58,777 bases of DNA from Empedobacter stercoris (GCF_020281205.1 NZ_JACXZC010000019.1:1-58777), one strand, 5' to 3'; numbered from the stretch's first letter, positions 49,800 through 57,903 are shown. Notes: a model not told the origin generated them from the sequence alone. Made by a program: numbers and translations.

Positions 49800-50371
49800 A
49801 TGACAACCAATCGATTAGAAGCCTTTAGTGATGGCGTTCTTGCTATCATTATTAGCATTATGGTATTTGATTAAAAGTTCCTATTGGTGATGATTTAATG
49901 AGTTTAAAACCATATTTACCTAAATTTTTAAACTATTTATTTAGTTTCATTTATGTCGGAATCTATAGGAATAATCATCACCATCTTTTTCAAGCAATCG
50001 AGAAAGTGAATAGTGGAATTCTTTGGAGTAATTTACACTTACTTTTTTGGCTATCTTTATTACCTGTTTCAACGGGTTGGATGGGCGAAAACTTTCATTC
50101 AAGATTTCCAGTTGTATTTTATGGTTTTGTATTATTAATGAGTAGCCTTGCCTTTATGCTCATCGAAAAAACAGCTATAAAACAAGAAGGTAAAGAATCT
50201 ATTATTGGTAAATCGGTAAGTCAAAATCTAAAAGAAAAAGGATCAAGTATTGGCTATATTTTAGGTATTGTTTTAGCTTTTATTCAACCAGAATTTGGAA
50301 TAGTTGTGTACGGTATTATTGCTTTAATTTGGTTAATCCCAGACAGAAGAATAGAAAAACCAATGAAATAA
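49800..50371 (+). pseudogene. TMEM175-family potassium channel, frameshifted
   Basis: The ATG at 49800 gives MTTNRLEAFSDGVLAIIISIMVFD and then TAA at 49872. One missing base in TTTGATTAAAA explains the stop, because the next frame continues LKVPIGDDLMSLKPYLPKFLNYLFSF and on to a stop at 50371. The F-S-D motif that forms the channel gate in TMEM175 is present in the first segment. The remainder keeps the expected helices (LFWLSLLPVSTGWMGEN, FYGFVLLMSSLAFMLI, a last hairpin). Total length (~190) is normal once joined. It is either a genuine lesion or a sequencing error. Confidence 0.8.
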
Positions 50372-50416
50372 TTTTAAATATATATTATTAATTATAAAGC
50401 AATTAAATGGATTATA

Positions 50417-50887
50417 TTAAACTTTTAATTTAATTACTTTTTTACGTTTTCTCTTCTTAAACATAACACGTAACAAGCGATAACCATAGGTTACTTTTTT
50501 GTTTTTTGTGATGATAGGAAAAGCCATTGTACACATCAACGCAATACACGCTGTTGTGCCTAATGCACCTCCATAACCATTAAAAATCTGACTCGTGTAA
50601 TGCAATAAAATAGCAAATAACATGGGCGAAAAAATCAACGAAAAATAACTGATATTAATTGTCGAAGAAACCATTCCGATGAACGTTCCACCAATTACGT
50701 AAAGAGGTATATTGTCCGTGTAAAATTGAGGCAAAATGGTTGGAAAAAAGTAGAAAAAACCACCAATAATCATCGCTATCACCGCAGATGAACGAATTGG
50801 ACCTTGCTTAAAACGAATGTTTAATTCAAAAGTTGTCAACGATGCAATAATTGAACACATCATTAATATTAAAAATTCAATAATCAT
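50417..50887 (-). CDS. Hypothetical membrane protein, 156 residues (pair member B)
   Basis: The product has about five predicted transmembrane helices and a very basic C-terminal tail (KKRKRKKVIKLK). It shares a spaced pattern with its upstream neighbour: GGTFIGMVSS followed ~40 residues later by GGALGTTACIAL, versus GAFIGMTSL and GGKLGTLAFIGV. The two are therefore paralogous halves of one membrane system. The start (50887) overlaps the stop of the neighbour by one base. No family is recognised; the pattern of two small related membrane proteins recalls dual-subunit transporters, but this is only an inference. Confidence 0.7.
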   Translation of the reverse strand: MIIEFLILMMCSIIASLTTFELNIRFKQGPIRSSAVIAMIIGGFFYFFPTILPQFYTDNIPLYVIGGTFIGMVSSTINISYFSLIFSPMLFAILLHYTSQIFNGYGGALGTTACIALMCTMAFPIITKNKKVTYGYRLLRVMFKKRKRKKVIKLKV

Positions 50888-51447
50888 TAGCCTAAGATTA
50901 ATTTAAACAATAACATACTCAATAAAACGCCTATAAAAGCTAAAGTACCAAGTTTTCCACCTACACCAACAAATAATGATTTTGTGGCAAAAAATAACAA
51001 CGCAGTAAAAATTCCTGCTGTAATAATCATCCAATAAACATATTCAACATCCAAGGAAGTCATTCCAATAAAAGCTCCACAATAAATAGGTCCTGCAACT
51101 TGTTTTAAATAATCAGAACGTGGATTTAGCTTCGTGAAAAAGGAACCTAAAGTACCAATAATTCCCGCAGAAAAAACTGCACCTAAGCCTAATTTATTAT
51201 TCATTAAATAGGTAATTATTGCAGCGATTGGGATCCATAAAACCAATGTTTTTCGATCAAAGGAATATTCGTGATGATGCAAAGGAAATTTGCGGTAAAC
51301 AATCAGCAAAAGCAGACAAATTGCAACAATAATATACGGTACAAGATCATGTTCTATACGCTCGTTTATAATCGAGAATAGAAATAAAAACTGAATAATA
51401 AAAATAATCAGAATGGTAACGAATTTTATGATGCGTTTACTGTTCAT
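50887..51447 (-). CDS. Hypothetical membrane protein, 186 residues (pair member A)
   Basis: The product has about six predicted transmembrane helices (IIKFVTILIIFIIQFLFLFSI, LVPYIIVAICLLLLIVY, LVLWIPIAAIITYLM and so on), with a short basic HHHEY loop near 58. Motifs GLGAVFSAGIIGTLGSFF, GPIYCGAFIGMTSLDVE and GVGGKLGTLAFIGV recur in part in the next gene. An exact minus-7 box TAACTTTG (51465-51472) lies upstream. No known family; the operon partner is at 50417. Confidence 0.7.
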   Translation of the reverse strand: MNSKRIIKFVTILIIFIIQFLFLFSIINERIEHDLVPYIIVAICLLLLIVYRKFPLHHHEYSFDRKTLVLWIPIAAIITYLMNNKLGLGAVFSAGIIGTLGSFFTKLNPRSDYLKQVAGPIYCGAFIGMTSLDVEYVYWMIITAGIFTALLFFATKSLFVGVGGKLGTLAFIGVLLSMLLFKLILG

Positions 51448-51464
51448 TTCAAATTTTGAAGCTG

Positions 51465-51472
51465 CAAAGTTA
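51465..51472 (-). promoter_or_regulatory. Promoter of the membrane-protein pair, minus-7 TAACTTTG
   Basis: This exact TAnnTTTG match on the minus strand lies 17 bases from the ATG. A short palindrome CTCATTATGAG (51477-51487) sits immediately upstream. Confidence 0.55.
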
Positions 51473-51523
51473 ATGACTCATTATGAGAAAAATAGAATAA
51501 TTTTATTAATTATTTTGTATTAA

Positions 51524-51555
51524 AAATCCCAAATCATTCGTAAATGATTGGGATT
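51524..51555 (-). terminator. Terminator of the heavy-metal-domain gene
   Basis: The stem AATCCCAATCATT / AATGATTTGGGATT, with one bulged base, is followed by TTTTTAAT on the minus strand. Confidence 0.75.
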
Positions 51556-51604
51556 ACATTGACTTAAATTATCACAAAAAATAAGTCGTTCTACCTAAAA
51601 ACCT

Positions 51605-51829
51605 TTATTCTTTAATTAATTCTGCATTAAAACCAACTTCTTCGATTGTATCAATAATTTCTTCTTTAGTTATTCGTACACCTTTAACTGTTAAAATTTT
51701 ATCAGGATTATTCGTGTCAACCTCCCAAGATTCTAAATCTTGTAATTGATCTAAGTAAGGCTTTACTTTATTTAGACAACCGTTGCAATTTATATTTGTT
51801 TTGAATTTTAATTCTTTTGTCTTCATCAT
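51605..51829 (-). CDS. Heavy-metal-associated (HMA) domain protein
   Basis: The product has 74 residues and is a single ferredoxin-like HMA fold. It has KFKTNINCNGCLNKVKPYL with a CxxC metal site near the N-terminus; the usual GMxCxxC is here NINCNGC. It ends in GVRITKEEIIDTIEEVGFNAELIKE, the standard last strand and helix. It is likely a cytoplasmic copper or zinc chaperone. No P-type ATPase is adjacent. The start is ATG 51829 or the next ATG at 51826. Confidence 0.85.
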   Translation of the reverse strand: MMKTKELKFKTNINCNGCLNKVKPYLDQLQDLESWEVDTNNPDKILTVKGVRITKEEIIDTIEEVGFNAELIKE

Positions 51830-51932
51830 TCATTGATTTACACTCACAAATTTCGAACTAAATTGCGGCATACCATTTATATTATTAGGTGAAATAGTTA
51901 TATGATTTCACAACTAATTAATCGTTTTGAAC

Positions 51933-51940
51933 TACTTTTG
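51933..51940 (+). promoter_or_regulatory. uraA promoter, minus-7 TACTTTTG
   Basis: This exact TAnnTTTG match lies 34 bases upstream of ATG 51975. It argues against the upstream in-frame start at 51927, which lies before this element. Confidence 0.55.
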
Positions 51941-51974
51941 CACTCAAACAAAAACAATTTCAATTTCTTTTAAA

Positions 51975-53297
51975 ATGAGTCAACAAAATGACCAAAAAAT
52001 TGTCTTAGCGATCAACGAAAAACCGAAGTTAGGACAAGGAATATTATTGAGTATACAGCATCTTTTTGCAATGTTCGGAGCTACAGTATTAGTTCCTGCC
52101 TTAACAGGAATGTCGCCTGCAATTGCATTAATTTCGAGCGGAATAGGAACATTGGTTTTCATCCTTATAACAAGAGGAAAAGTTCCTTCTTATTTGGGTT
52201 CTTCATTCGCATTTATCAATCCAATTATAGCAATGAAAGCGTTAGAAGCAAATCCTGAAAGTGGTATTGCAGTCGGAAGTTTTTTAGTCGGAAGTTTTTT
52301 AGTCGGAGTTACTTATTCCATTGTCTCGCTTATCATCGCAACAGCAGGTACAAAGTGGCTGATGAAACTTTTACCACCAATTGTCGTAGGTCCAGTTATT
52401 ATGGTTATTGGTCTGGGATTGGCTTCAACAGCAATTAAAATGGTGACAAATAATCCTACTGGAGAATATGATTTAACATATGTTACCATTGGTTTTGTTA
52501 CATTGATTATTACGGTGATCACCGCAATTTTTAGTAGAGGATTTTTAAGTGTTATCCCTATTTTAGTTGGGATTATTGGTGGATATCTTTTTGCTATTGC
52601 AATGGGAGTAGTTAATTTAGAACCTGTTTTACAAGCGAAATGGTTTATGGTTCCAGATTTTACTATTCCATTTATCAATTATACTCCTACACTATCTTGG
52701 TATGTTATTTTCCTGATGATTCCAGTTACAATTGTACCTATTGCTGAACACATTGGACATCAATTAGTCTTAAGTAAAGTAGTTAACAAAGATTTGATTG
52801 ATGATCCTGGCTTAGACAAATCGATGTTAGGAGATGGAGTTGCGACGATGATTGCTGCGTGTTTGGGCGGACCTCCTAATACAACATATGGTGAAAACAT
52901 TGGCGTTTTGGCTATAACAAGAGCATTTAGTATTTATGTATTTGTTGGCGCTGCCTGTTTTGCTATTTTATTTGGATTTTGCGGAAAAATTTCAGCTCTA
53001 TTAAGCACAATTCCAACACCTGTAATGGGTGGAGTTTCCATTTTATTATTCGGAATTATCGCTTCGAGTGGTTTGAGAATGTTGATTGAAAATAAAGTAG
53101 ATTTCAAGGTTAAACGAAACTTAATCATATCTTCTGTTATTCTAATCATTGGAATTGGAGGAGCAGCAATTCATATTGGAGATTTATTTTCGTTAGAAGG
53201 AATGGCTTTGGCGTCTATCATTGGTGTTGCATTAAATTTAATCCTTCCAGGAAGAGAGATTATAACATTCAAAGAAATGTTTGATGAAGAAGATTAA
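51975..53297 (+). CDS. uraA: Uracil/xanthine permease (UraA/NAT family)
   Basis: This is a 440-residue nucleobase:cation symporter with ~14 transmembrane segments. The family signature is visible in ILLSIQHLFAMFGATVLVPALTGM, in PITIVPIAEHIGHQLV (the conserved AEHIGH block) and in GDGVATMIAACLGGPPNTTYGENIGVLAITR. Residues near 100-111 show an in-frame 5-residue tandem duplication (VGSFLVGSFLVG). The sequence favours a UraA-like uracil carrier over a xanthine carrier, but this is not certain. Confidence 0.92.
   Translation: MSQQNDQKIVLAINEKPKLGQGILLSIQHLFAMFGATVLVPALTGMSPAIALISSGIGTLVFILITRGKVPSYLGSSFAFINPIIAMKALEANPESGIAVGSFLVGSFLVGVTYSIVSLIIATAGTKWLMKLLPPIVVGPVIMVIGLGLASTAIKMVTNNPTGEYDLTYVTIGFVTLIITVITAIFSRGFLSVIPILVGIIGGYLFAIAMGVVNLEPVLQAKWFMVPDFTIPFINYTPTLSWYVIFLMIPVTIVPIAEHIGHQLVLSKVVNKDLIDDPGLDKSMLGDGVATMIAACLGGPPNTTYGENIGVLAITRAFSIYVFVGAACFAILFGFCGKISALLSTIPTPVMGGVSILLFGIIASSGLRMLIENKVDFKVKRNLIISSVILIIGIGGAAIHIGDLFSLEGMALASIIGVALNLILPGREIITFKEMFDEED
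52271..52307 (+). repeat. 15-bp in-frame tandem duplication inside uraA
   Basis: The unit AGTCGGAAGTTTTTT occurs twice exactly, followed by a third partial copy AGTCGGA. It codes for VGSFL repeated in a predicted membrane segment. Confidence 0.85.
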
Positions 53298-53306
53298 TCA
53301 AATCAT

Positions 53307-53343
53307 AAAAAAAATGGCGAACATTACTGTTCGCCATTTTTTT
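53307..53343. terminator. Bidirectional terminator
   Basis: The stem AAAATGGCGAACA / TGTTCGCCATTTT with loop TTAC has long A- and T-runs on both sides. Confidence 0.9.
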
Positions 53344-53356
53344 ATTAATCTTATTT

Positions 53357-54406
53357 CTAAACATCATCAAAATCAATTGATAAAGTAGCCGATTTTGGTC
53401 GAGAAATACACGCTAATGTTATTCCTTCTTCGTAATCAGAATCCGTTAATACATAGTTGTCTCCAATATGCACTTCGCCTTCTATCACCTTACACATACA
53501 AGAAGAACAAACACCTCCTTTACAAGAATAAGGTGCGTCAATACCAGCATCTAACATGGTATCAACCAAATTTTTTCCTCTATCCCAAGTCACTTCAGAT
53601 GTTTCACCATCGAGTGTTACTGTAACTTGAACCGTTTGAGGACCTTCATCGTGTTTAGTAAAAATATCTTCTGTTTTAACAGATGGATTAAACATTTCAA
53701 AATGAATATGTTTTTCGATAATTCCCGCTTCGTTTATTTTCTTAGCTAAAGTCAAAATCATTTCCTCAGGTCCACAAACCATTGCTTCATCAACTTCATT
53801 GATATCGATGATTTGATTCAAGATTAAATCAAATTTTTTCTCATCAATTCGTCCGTTGTAAATGAAATTTTCTTGTTCTTGTCTTGTGAAAAAATGATGA
53901 ATAAAAACGTTGTTTGGATACTTTTGTTTCAATTCCGTCAAACGCTCTTTGAACATAATCGAATTTTCGTCTCTATTCACATAAAAAATGTGGAAGTTCA
54001 CCCACTCCTCTGTTTGCAACGTAAACTCTAACATACTCATAATTGGTGTAATTCCACTACCTGCAGTAAAAGCCAATAATGTACGTTTTTCGTTGGGTTT
54101 TGTAGGAATTGTAAAGCGACCACTTGGTGTCGAAACTTCTAATTGATCTCCAACTTTTAAATCATTGAAAAGATAATTCGAAACTTTTCCGTTTGGTTGA
54201 GATTTTACCCCTATACTCCATTTTTTATCATTTGGAGAAGCACATAAAGAGTAATCTCTTCGTTCTCCGTTTATGTTTAGTGTGATATATTGTCCAGGTA
54301 AAAAGTTGTATTGATCTTGCAATTCATCAGGAACATCAAATGTAATTTGAACCGAATCTGCTGTTAATTTTACAATTTCTTTTACCGTTAATAAATTAAA
54401 TTTCAT
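53357..54406 (-). CDS. PaaE-like flavodoxin/ferredoxin reductase (FAD, NAD(P)H, 2Fe-2S)
   Basis: The product has 349 residues from ATG 54406; nine extra residues upstream are doubtful. It has an FAD-binding RRDYSLCASPND, NAD(P)H-binding FTAGSGITPIMSML and MVCGPEEMI, then a C-terminal plant-type ferredoxin domain with CKGGVCSSCMCKV and a distal Cys in ITLACISR for the 2Fe-2S cluster. It is an electron donor of the phenylacetyl-CoA-epoxidase-reductase type (PaaE), but no paa genes are nearby, so the partner oxygenase is unknown. Confidence 0.88.
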   Translation of the reverse strand: MKFNLLTVKEIVKLTADSVQITFDVPDELQDQYNFLPGQYITLNINGERRDYSLCASPNDKKWSIGVKSQPNGKVSNYLFNDLKVGDQLEVSTPSGRFTIPTKPNEKRTLLAFTAGSGITPIMSMLEFTLQTEEWVNFHIFYVNRDENSIMFKERLTELKQKYPNNVFIHHFFTRQEQENFIYNGRIDEKKFDLILNQIIDINEVDEAMVCGPEEMILTLAKKINEAGIIEKHIHFEMFNPSVKTEDIFTKHDEGPQTVQVTVTLDGETSEVTWDRGKNLVDTMLDAGIDAPYSCKGGVCSSCMCKVIEGEVHIGDNYVLTDSDYEEGITLACISRPKSATLSIDFDDV

Positions 54407-54461
54407 AGTCGTTTTACTATTTATAATTCTCAAAACAACTCAATATTTAAGATTGTTCTGC

Positions 54462-54469
54462 TAAATTTG
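54462..54469 (+). promoter_or_regulatory. mgsA promoter, minus-7 TAAATTTG
   Basis: This exact TAnnTTTG match lies 37 bases before the ATG of mgsA. Confidence 0.55.
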
Positions 54470-54506
54470 TACAAAAGTAAGATTTTAGATTAAATAGAAA
54501 AAATAT

Positions 54507-54872
54507 ATGGAAATAGCATTGATCGCTCATGACGGTAAAAAAGCCGAAATGGTAAATTTTTTAATGAAACATAAAGAAGCGTTAAATAAAAACAACATAG
54601 CTTTTATAGCAACTGGAACAACAGGTAAATACGCTGAACAAACGGGATTGAAAGTGACACGCTATCTTTCTGGACCTTTAGGTGGTGATGCACAAATTGC
54701 AGCTCGTGTTGTAGAAGGAAAAACAAATATGGTTTTCTTTTTTAGAGATCCAATGGGAAAACATCCTCACGAACCAGACGTTAATATGTTATTGAGATTG
54801 TGTGATGTACACAATATTCCTTTAGCTACAAACCCTGCTACTGCCGAAATGTTATTGGATCATTTAAAATAA
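54507..54872 (+). CDS. mgsA: Methylglyoxal synthase
   Basis: The product has 121 residues. It converts dihydroxyacetone phosphate to methylglyoxal and phosphate. IALIAHDGKKAEMV, ATGTTGKYAEQTG, SGPLGGDAQIAARV and FFRDPMGKHPHEPDVNMLLRLCDVHNIPLATNPATAEM cover the whole active site, including the catalytic Asp in GGDAQ. It is shorter than the 152-residue E. coli enzyme because the N-terminal arm is missing, which is usual in Bacteroidota. A terminator follows. Confidence 0.95.
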   Translation: MEIALIAHDGKKAEMVNFLMKHKEALNKNNIAFIATGTTGKYAEQTGLKVTRYLSGPLGGDAQIAARVVEGKTNMVFFFRDPMGKHPHEPDVNMLLRLCDVHNIPLATNPATAEMLLDHLK

Positions 54873-54905
54873 AATATTTTTAATCAGTAAAAATTAGAAA
54901 ATAAT

Positions 54906-54933
54906 AAAAGGAACTAAAAATTTAGTTCCTTTT
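54906..54933. terminator. Bidirectional terminator
   Basis: The stem AAAAGGAACTAAA / TTTAGTTCCTTTT overlaps the stop of the convergent DUF3592-like gene. Confidence 0.85.
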
Positions 54934-55363
54934 ATATGACATTTTTGAAGTAAATATTTTCTGGATTCTGCGGATCGATCAAAATATCAACATCTTTTCC
55001 TTTTTTTAATCGTTCGTTCGCATTTACATCACCAAAATATTCGAACTCTGTATAATAAATTTTTTCTGTGTTAGGATGTGTGTAAAAAACTTCTACAACA
55101 TAATCTGGTAAATGATTTTCGCCTAATAAGCTTCTTTTAATTTCTATAATATGAGCTTTAACTTTTAAACCTTTTTTTAATAATCTTGTGCGATTTAGAT
55201 AATCGAACAAAAAATTAAATCCTAAGTACCCCATTAACAAACTACATAATAAAAATATTATTCCAAGTAGTAGGTTAAAAAATATTTCAAGATTTAAGAA
55301 AGAGCATAAAAGAACGAAACCTACACTTAAGAGTAAACATCCTATTGCTATTGACAATTTCAT
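54932..55363 (-). CDS. DUF3592-like membrane protein
   Basis: The product has 143 residues. Two N-terminal transmembrane helices (AIGCLLLSVGFVLLCSF and FFNLLLGIIFLLCSLLMGYLGFNFLF) are followed by a soluble beta domain with LKKGLKVKAHIIEIKRS and an ending KKGKDVDILIDPQNPENIYF, which matches DUF3592-type proteins (the V-DP-x-NP-x motif). Function is unknown. It is a single gene, with its terminator inside the stop region. Confidence 0.75.
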   Translation of the reverse strand: MKLSIAIGCLLLSVGFVLLCSFLNLEIFFNLLLGIIFLLCSLLMGYLGFNFLFDYLNRTRLLKKGLKVKAHIIEIKRSLLGENHLPDYVVEVFYTHPNTEKIYYTEFEYFGDVNANERLKKGKDVDILIDPQNPENIYFKNVI

Positions 55364-55456
55364 TATTCTTGCATTTGATTTGTATTTTTCACAAATCGTA
55401 CCAAAAACAATCTTTTTGTCCTAAAAATTTGATATTATTTATCATTTACCACACCC

Positions 55457-56113
55457 TTAGTAGGCTGCAGTAAATCTTTCTTTAATGTACTTCGCATTTT
55501 CTATTTCATCTGCAATGACAACCGCCACATCTTCTACAGACAAAACACTACGCCCTTCTTCATTAAAAACAGGCACATCTTTTCCAACTCTATATTTTCC
55601 TTTTCGCTCTCCTGATGTTCCCTGATGCATTTCTGGTGCTGGAGAAAACATCGTCCAATCCAATTCATTATCTTGTTTTAGGATATTGTAATAATCTCTT
55701 GCAGCCAAAGCTCCTTGCTTGATTTCTTCTGGAAAACCAGGAGCGTCTACAATTTGTACTTCTTTTTCGTCATTCACATACAAACTTCCTGCACCACCAA
55801 TCACTATCAACCGTTTTACACCTGCTAACTTCGTTGCCTCTTCAATTGCTTTTGCTCCTTTTATATAATCTTCATAAATAGATGGATTTGACCACCCAGC
55901 ATTAAATGCACTTACAACTACATCCGCCCCTTTCAGGTCTGTAGACAAAGCTTGTACATCATTTACGTCTAAGGCAACTTTTGCTACATTTTTGCTATCC
56001 AAAACTTTATCTGTATTTCTTGCAAATGCTTTAATAGATTGATTTCTATCCACTAACTCTTTTACAATGTGTGAGCCTACAAAACCTGTTGCTCCAATTA
56101 CTGCTACTTTCAT
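55457..56113 (-). CDS. NAD(P)H-binding oxidoreductase (atypical SDR)
   Basis: The product has 218 residues. VAVIGATGFVGSHIVKEL is the Rossmann GxxGxxG, followed by LKGADVVVSAFNAGW and a late EVAVVIADEI-type helix; LIVIGGAGSLYVN and WTMFSPAPEMHQG match the NAD(P)H-binding YwnB/NmrA-like group. The substrate is unknown; relatives are linked to redox stress. It lies downstream of an Rrf2 regulator on the same strand, 67 bases apart. An inverted repeat at 56143-56163 lies in that gap. Confidence 0.85.
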   Translation of the reverse strand: MKVAVIGATGFVGSHIVKELVDRNQSIKAFARNTDKVLDSKNVAKVALDVNDVQALSTDLKGADVVVSAFNAGWSNPSIYEDYIKGAKAIEEATKLAGVKRLIVIGGAGSLYVNDEKEVQIVDAPGFPEEIKQGALAARDYYNILKQDNELDWTMFSPAPEMHQGTSGERKGKYRVGKDVPVFNEEGRSVLSVEDVAVVIADEIENAKYIKERFTAAY

Positions 56114-56142
56114 TTTTTATAATTTGTTTGATTAATTATATA

Positions 56143-56163
56143 TTGTAATTAATATTGTTACAA
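56143..56163. promoter_or_regulatory. Inverted repeat TTGTAA-N9-TTACAA before the oxidoreductase gene
   Basis: It is located between the Rrf2 gene and the oxidoreductase start. The half-site sequence TGTAACAA also occurs upstream of the Rrf2 gene (56630-56637), so it may be its operator. Confidence 0.4.
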
Positions 56164-56180
56164 TTAAATTCAAAAAAAAT

Positions 56181-56588
56181 TTACTGAAAATCATCAGAAA
56201 ACTCTTTTAATGTTTTATGATTTAATGTTTTTATTAAGTCAGATTCCGCTTTATTAAATAAAACTTCAAGATTTGCGTTCATTTGTTTTCCAATTGGACA
56301 TTCAGGATTTGTTTGATTCATTTTTCCGAAAATATTTTCGTGATTTACAATTTTATAAACATCTCCAAGTAAAATATCGGCTGCATTTTTCGTCAAAAAA
56401 ATTCCACCTTCTTTCCCTTTCTTCGAATTGATATAACCTGCTTCTTTCAAAAACCTAATTTCACGACGTACAACAACTGGATTTACATTGATACTTCCTG
56501 CAATAAAATCAGAAGTAATTAATTGCCCCTGAAATTTTTCAGCCAAAACTAAAATATGTATAGCTGTTGCAAATCTTAAATTATTCAT
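56181..56588 (-). CDS. Rrf2-family transcriptional regulator
   Basis: The product has 135 residues. The winged helix (LRFATAIHILVLAEKFQGQLITSDFIAGSINVNPVVVRREIRFLKEAGYINSKKGKEGGIFLTK) matches the Rrf2 fold. Only one cysteine is present (PECPIG near 97), so it cannot hold the three-Cys iron-sulfur cluster of IscR/NsrR; it is closer to YwnA-type members. It probably controls itself and the adjacent oxidoreductase. Confidence 0.88.
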   Translation of the reverse strand: MNNLRFATAIHILVLAEKFQGQLITSDFIAGSINVNPVVVRREIRFLKEAGYINSKKGKEGGIFLTKNAADILLGDVYKIVNHENIFGKMNQTNPECPIGKQMNANLEVLFNKAESDLIKTLNHKTLKEFSDDFQ

Positions 56589-56627
56589 TTTAATGATTTA
56601 ATACTTCAAAAGTAATCATTTATTTTA

Positions 56628-56650
56628 AATGTAACAAATTTTGATACATT
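56628..56650. promoter_or_regulatory. Inverted repeat AATGTA-N11-TACATT upstream of the Rrf2 gene
   Basis: Perfect 6-base arms lie in the divergent region between the Rrf2 and Crp-family genes. The sequence contains TGTAACAA, shared with the site before the oxidoreductase gene. Confidence 0.4.
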
Positions 56651-56669
56651 ATTATTAATTAAAATCTGC

Positions 56670-56677
56670 TAAATTTG
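56670..56677 (+). promoter_or_regulatory. Promoter of the Crp-family gene, minus-7 TAAATTTG
   Basis: This exact TAnnTTTG match lies 19 bases before the ATG at 56697. Confidence 0.55.
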
Positions 56678-56696
56678 TAAACATACTGCTATATGT

Positions 56697-57272
56697 ATGG
56701 AAAATTATAAAAAACATTTATCAACAATCATTGATTTGACCACAGAACAATGGTCAAAAATAGAAAATGAATTAGTTGTAAAAGAATATAAAAAAAATGA
56801 GTTTATTTTAGAGCCAGGTGTATATTCTGAAGACTATTATTTTGTTGAATCGGGTGTTATTCGTTCTTACACAATTGATGATAATGGGAAAGAACATGTA
56901 CTACAATTTGGAACAGAAAATTGGATTGTAAGCGATCGAAACAGTGCTTTCTGTAAACAAAAATCTAAGTTTTACATTCAAGCAATTGAAGACTCGACAG
57001 TGATATTGTTAAATGAAAAATTGAATGAACTAATTATTAGTTTGAACCCAAATTATTTAGCTGCACAAAACAAATTGATTCAGAATCATGTACGTAGTTT
57101 ACAAGACCGCATCAATTTATTACTTGGTGCTTCAGCAAAAACGCGCTATTTAGAGTTTATGCGTTTATACCCCAACCAACTTTCTCGCATCCCCCAATGG
57201 ATGATTGCCTCTTATTTAGGAATCACGCCCGAGAGTTTAAGTAGAGTTCGTAAAGAAATTGCACATGGATAA
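56697..57272 (+). CDS. Crp/Fnr-family transcriptional regulator
   Basis: The product has 191 residues. The cyclic-nucleotide-binding-like beta-roll (about 20-120) reads YKKNEFILEPGVYSEDYYFVESGVIRSYTIDDNGKEHVLQFGTENWIVSD. The C-terminal helix-turn-helix is WMIASYLGITPESLSRVRKEI. The roll lacks an obvious cAMP phosphate-binding RSA motif, so the ligand is unknown. Small Crp-type regulators like this are numerous in Bacteroidota. The stop overlaps the ATG of the next gene by 8 bases. Confidence 0.88.
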   Translation: MENYKKHLSTIIDLTTEQWSKIENELVVKEYKKNEFILEPGVYSEDYYFVESGVIRSYTIDDNGKEHVLQFGTENWIVSDRNSAFCKQKSKFYIQAIEDSTVILLNEKLNELIISLNPNYLAAQNKLIQNHVRSLQDRINLLLGASAKTRYLEFMRLYPNQLSRIPQWMIASYLGITPESLSRVRKEIAHG

Positions 57273-57864
57273 TTATAGTTTTGAAATTTTTGTACCCGAA
57301 AAACCTAAAAAAAACAACAAGCAAATTGTAAAATTGATTCTATCTTTTCTTGCTGTTACGGTAATCAGCTTTCTTTTTTTAGAATTGAAAGTTTTTAAAA
57401 ATCAAACGTATTATTACATTTTTATTGGACTTTTGGCAACAGTTGTGGCCTATTGGAATGGTTATTTCAAAAAACCATCAACAGAATTAAAAGGTAATTT
57501 TGATGGAAAACTTACTTTCTCAAAAGATGGAATTTCAGTAAAAGATCAATTTTTTGCTGTTAAGGATTTATTTTCCATTGTAATTGATAATGATGATTAT
57601 AAAGGAAAAGCAGTAAAATCATTTGGTGAATTTGAAACCCCAGAAGGTTCACACGGAATTAGTAATTTGATAACATTAAAAACCAAAGACAAACAATTCA
57701 TTGAAGTTTATTTCAAACAAAATTCGTTATCAGAATTTTCGAAAATAGAGCCTTTTTTAATCAATTATTACAAAAATAATCTACTTTCCGAAGAAGATTT
57801 AATTTCGATTATGCATTTAGAATATGACATCGATAAAAACGAATTAAAAAAGAAATTGAGATAA
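57265..57864 (+). CDS. Hypothetical membrane protein, 199 residues, coupled to the Crp-type regulator
   Basis: I place the start at ATG 57265, which overlaps the regulator stop by 8 bases; a TTG at 57259 is possible. Two transmembrane helices near the N-terminus (LILSFLAVTVISFLFLEL and YYYIFIGLLATVVAYWNGYF) are followed by a cytoplasmic PH-like beta domain (GNFDGKLTFSKDGISVKDQFFAVKDLFSIVIDNDDYKGK). No family is firmly recognised. Coupling to the regulator suggests shared expression. Confidence 0.72.
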   Translation: MDNYSFEIFVPEKPKKNNKQIVKLILSFLAVTVISFLFLELKVFKNQTYYYIFIGLLATVVAYWNGYFKKPSTELKGNFDGKLTFSKDGISVKDQFFAVKDLFSIVIDNDDYKGKAVKSFGEFETPEGSHGISNLITLKTKDKQFIEVYFKQNSLSEFSKIEPFLINYYKNNLLSEEDLISIMHLEYDIDKNELKKKLR

Positions 57865-57903
57865 TTAAATCAACCTCTATTCTCTCGCTATCATTATTTA
57901 ATG

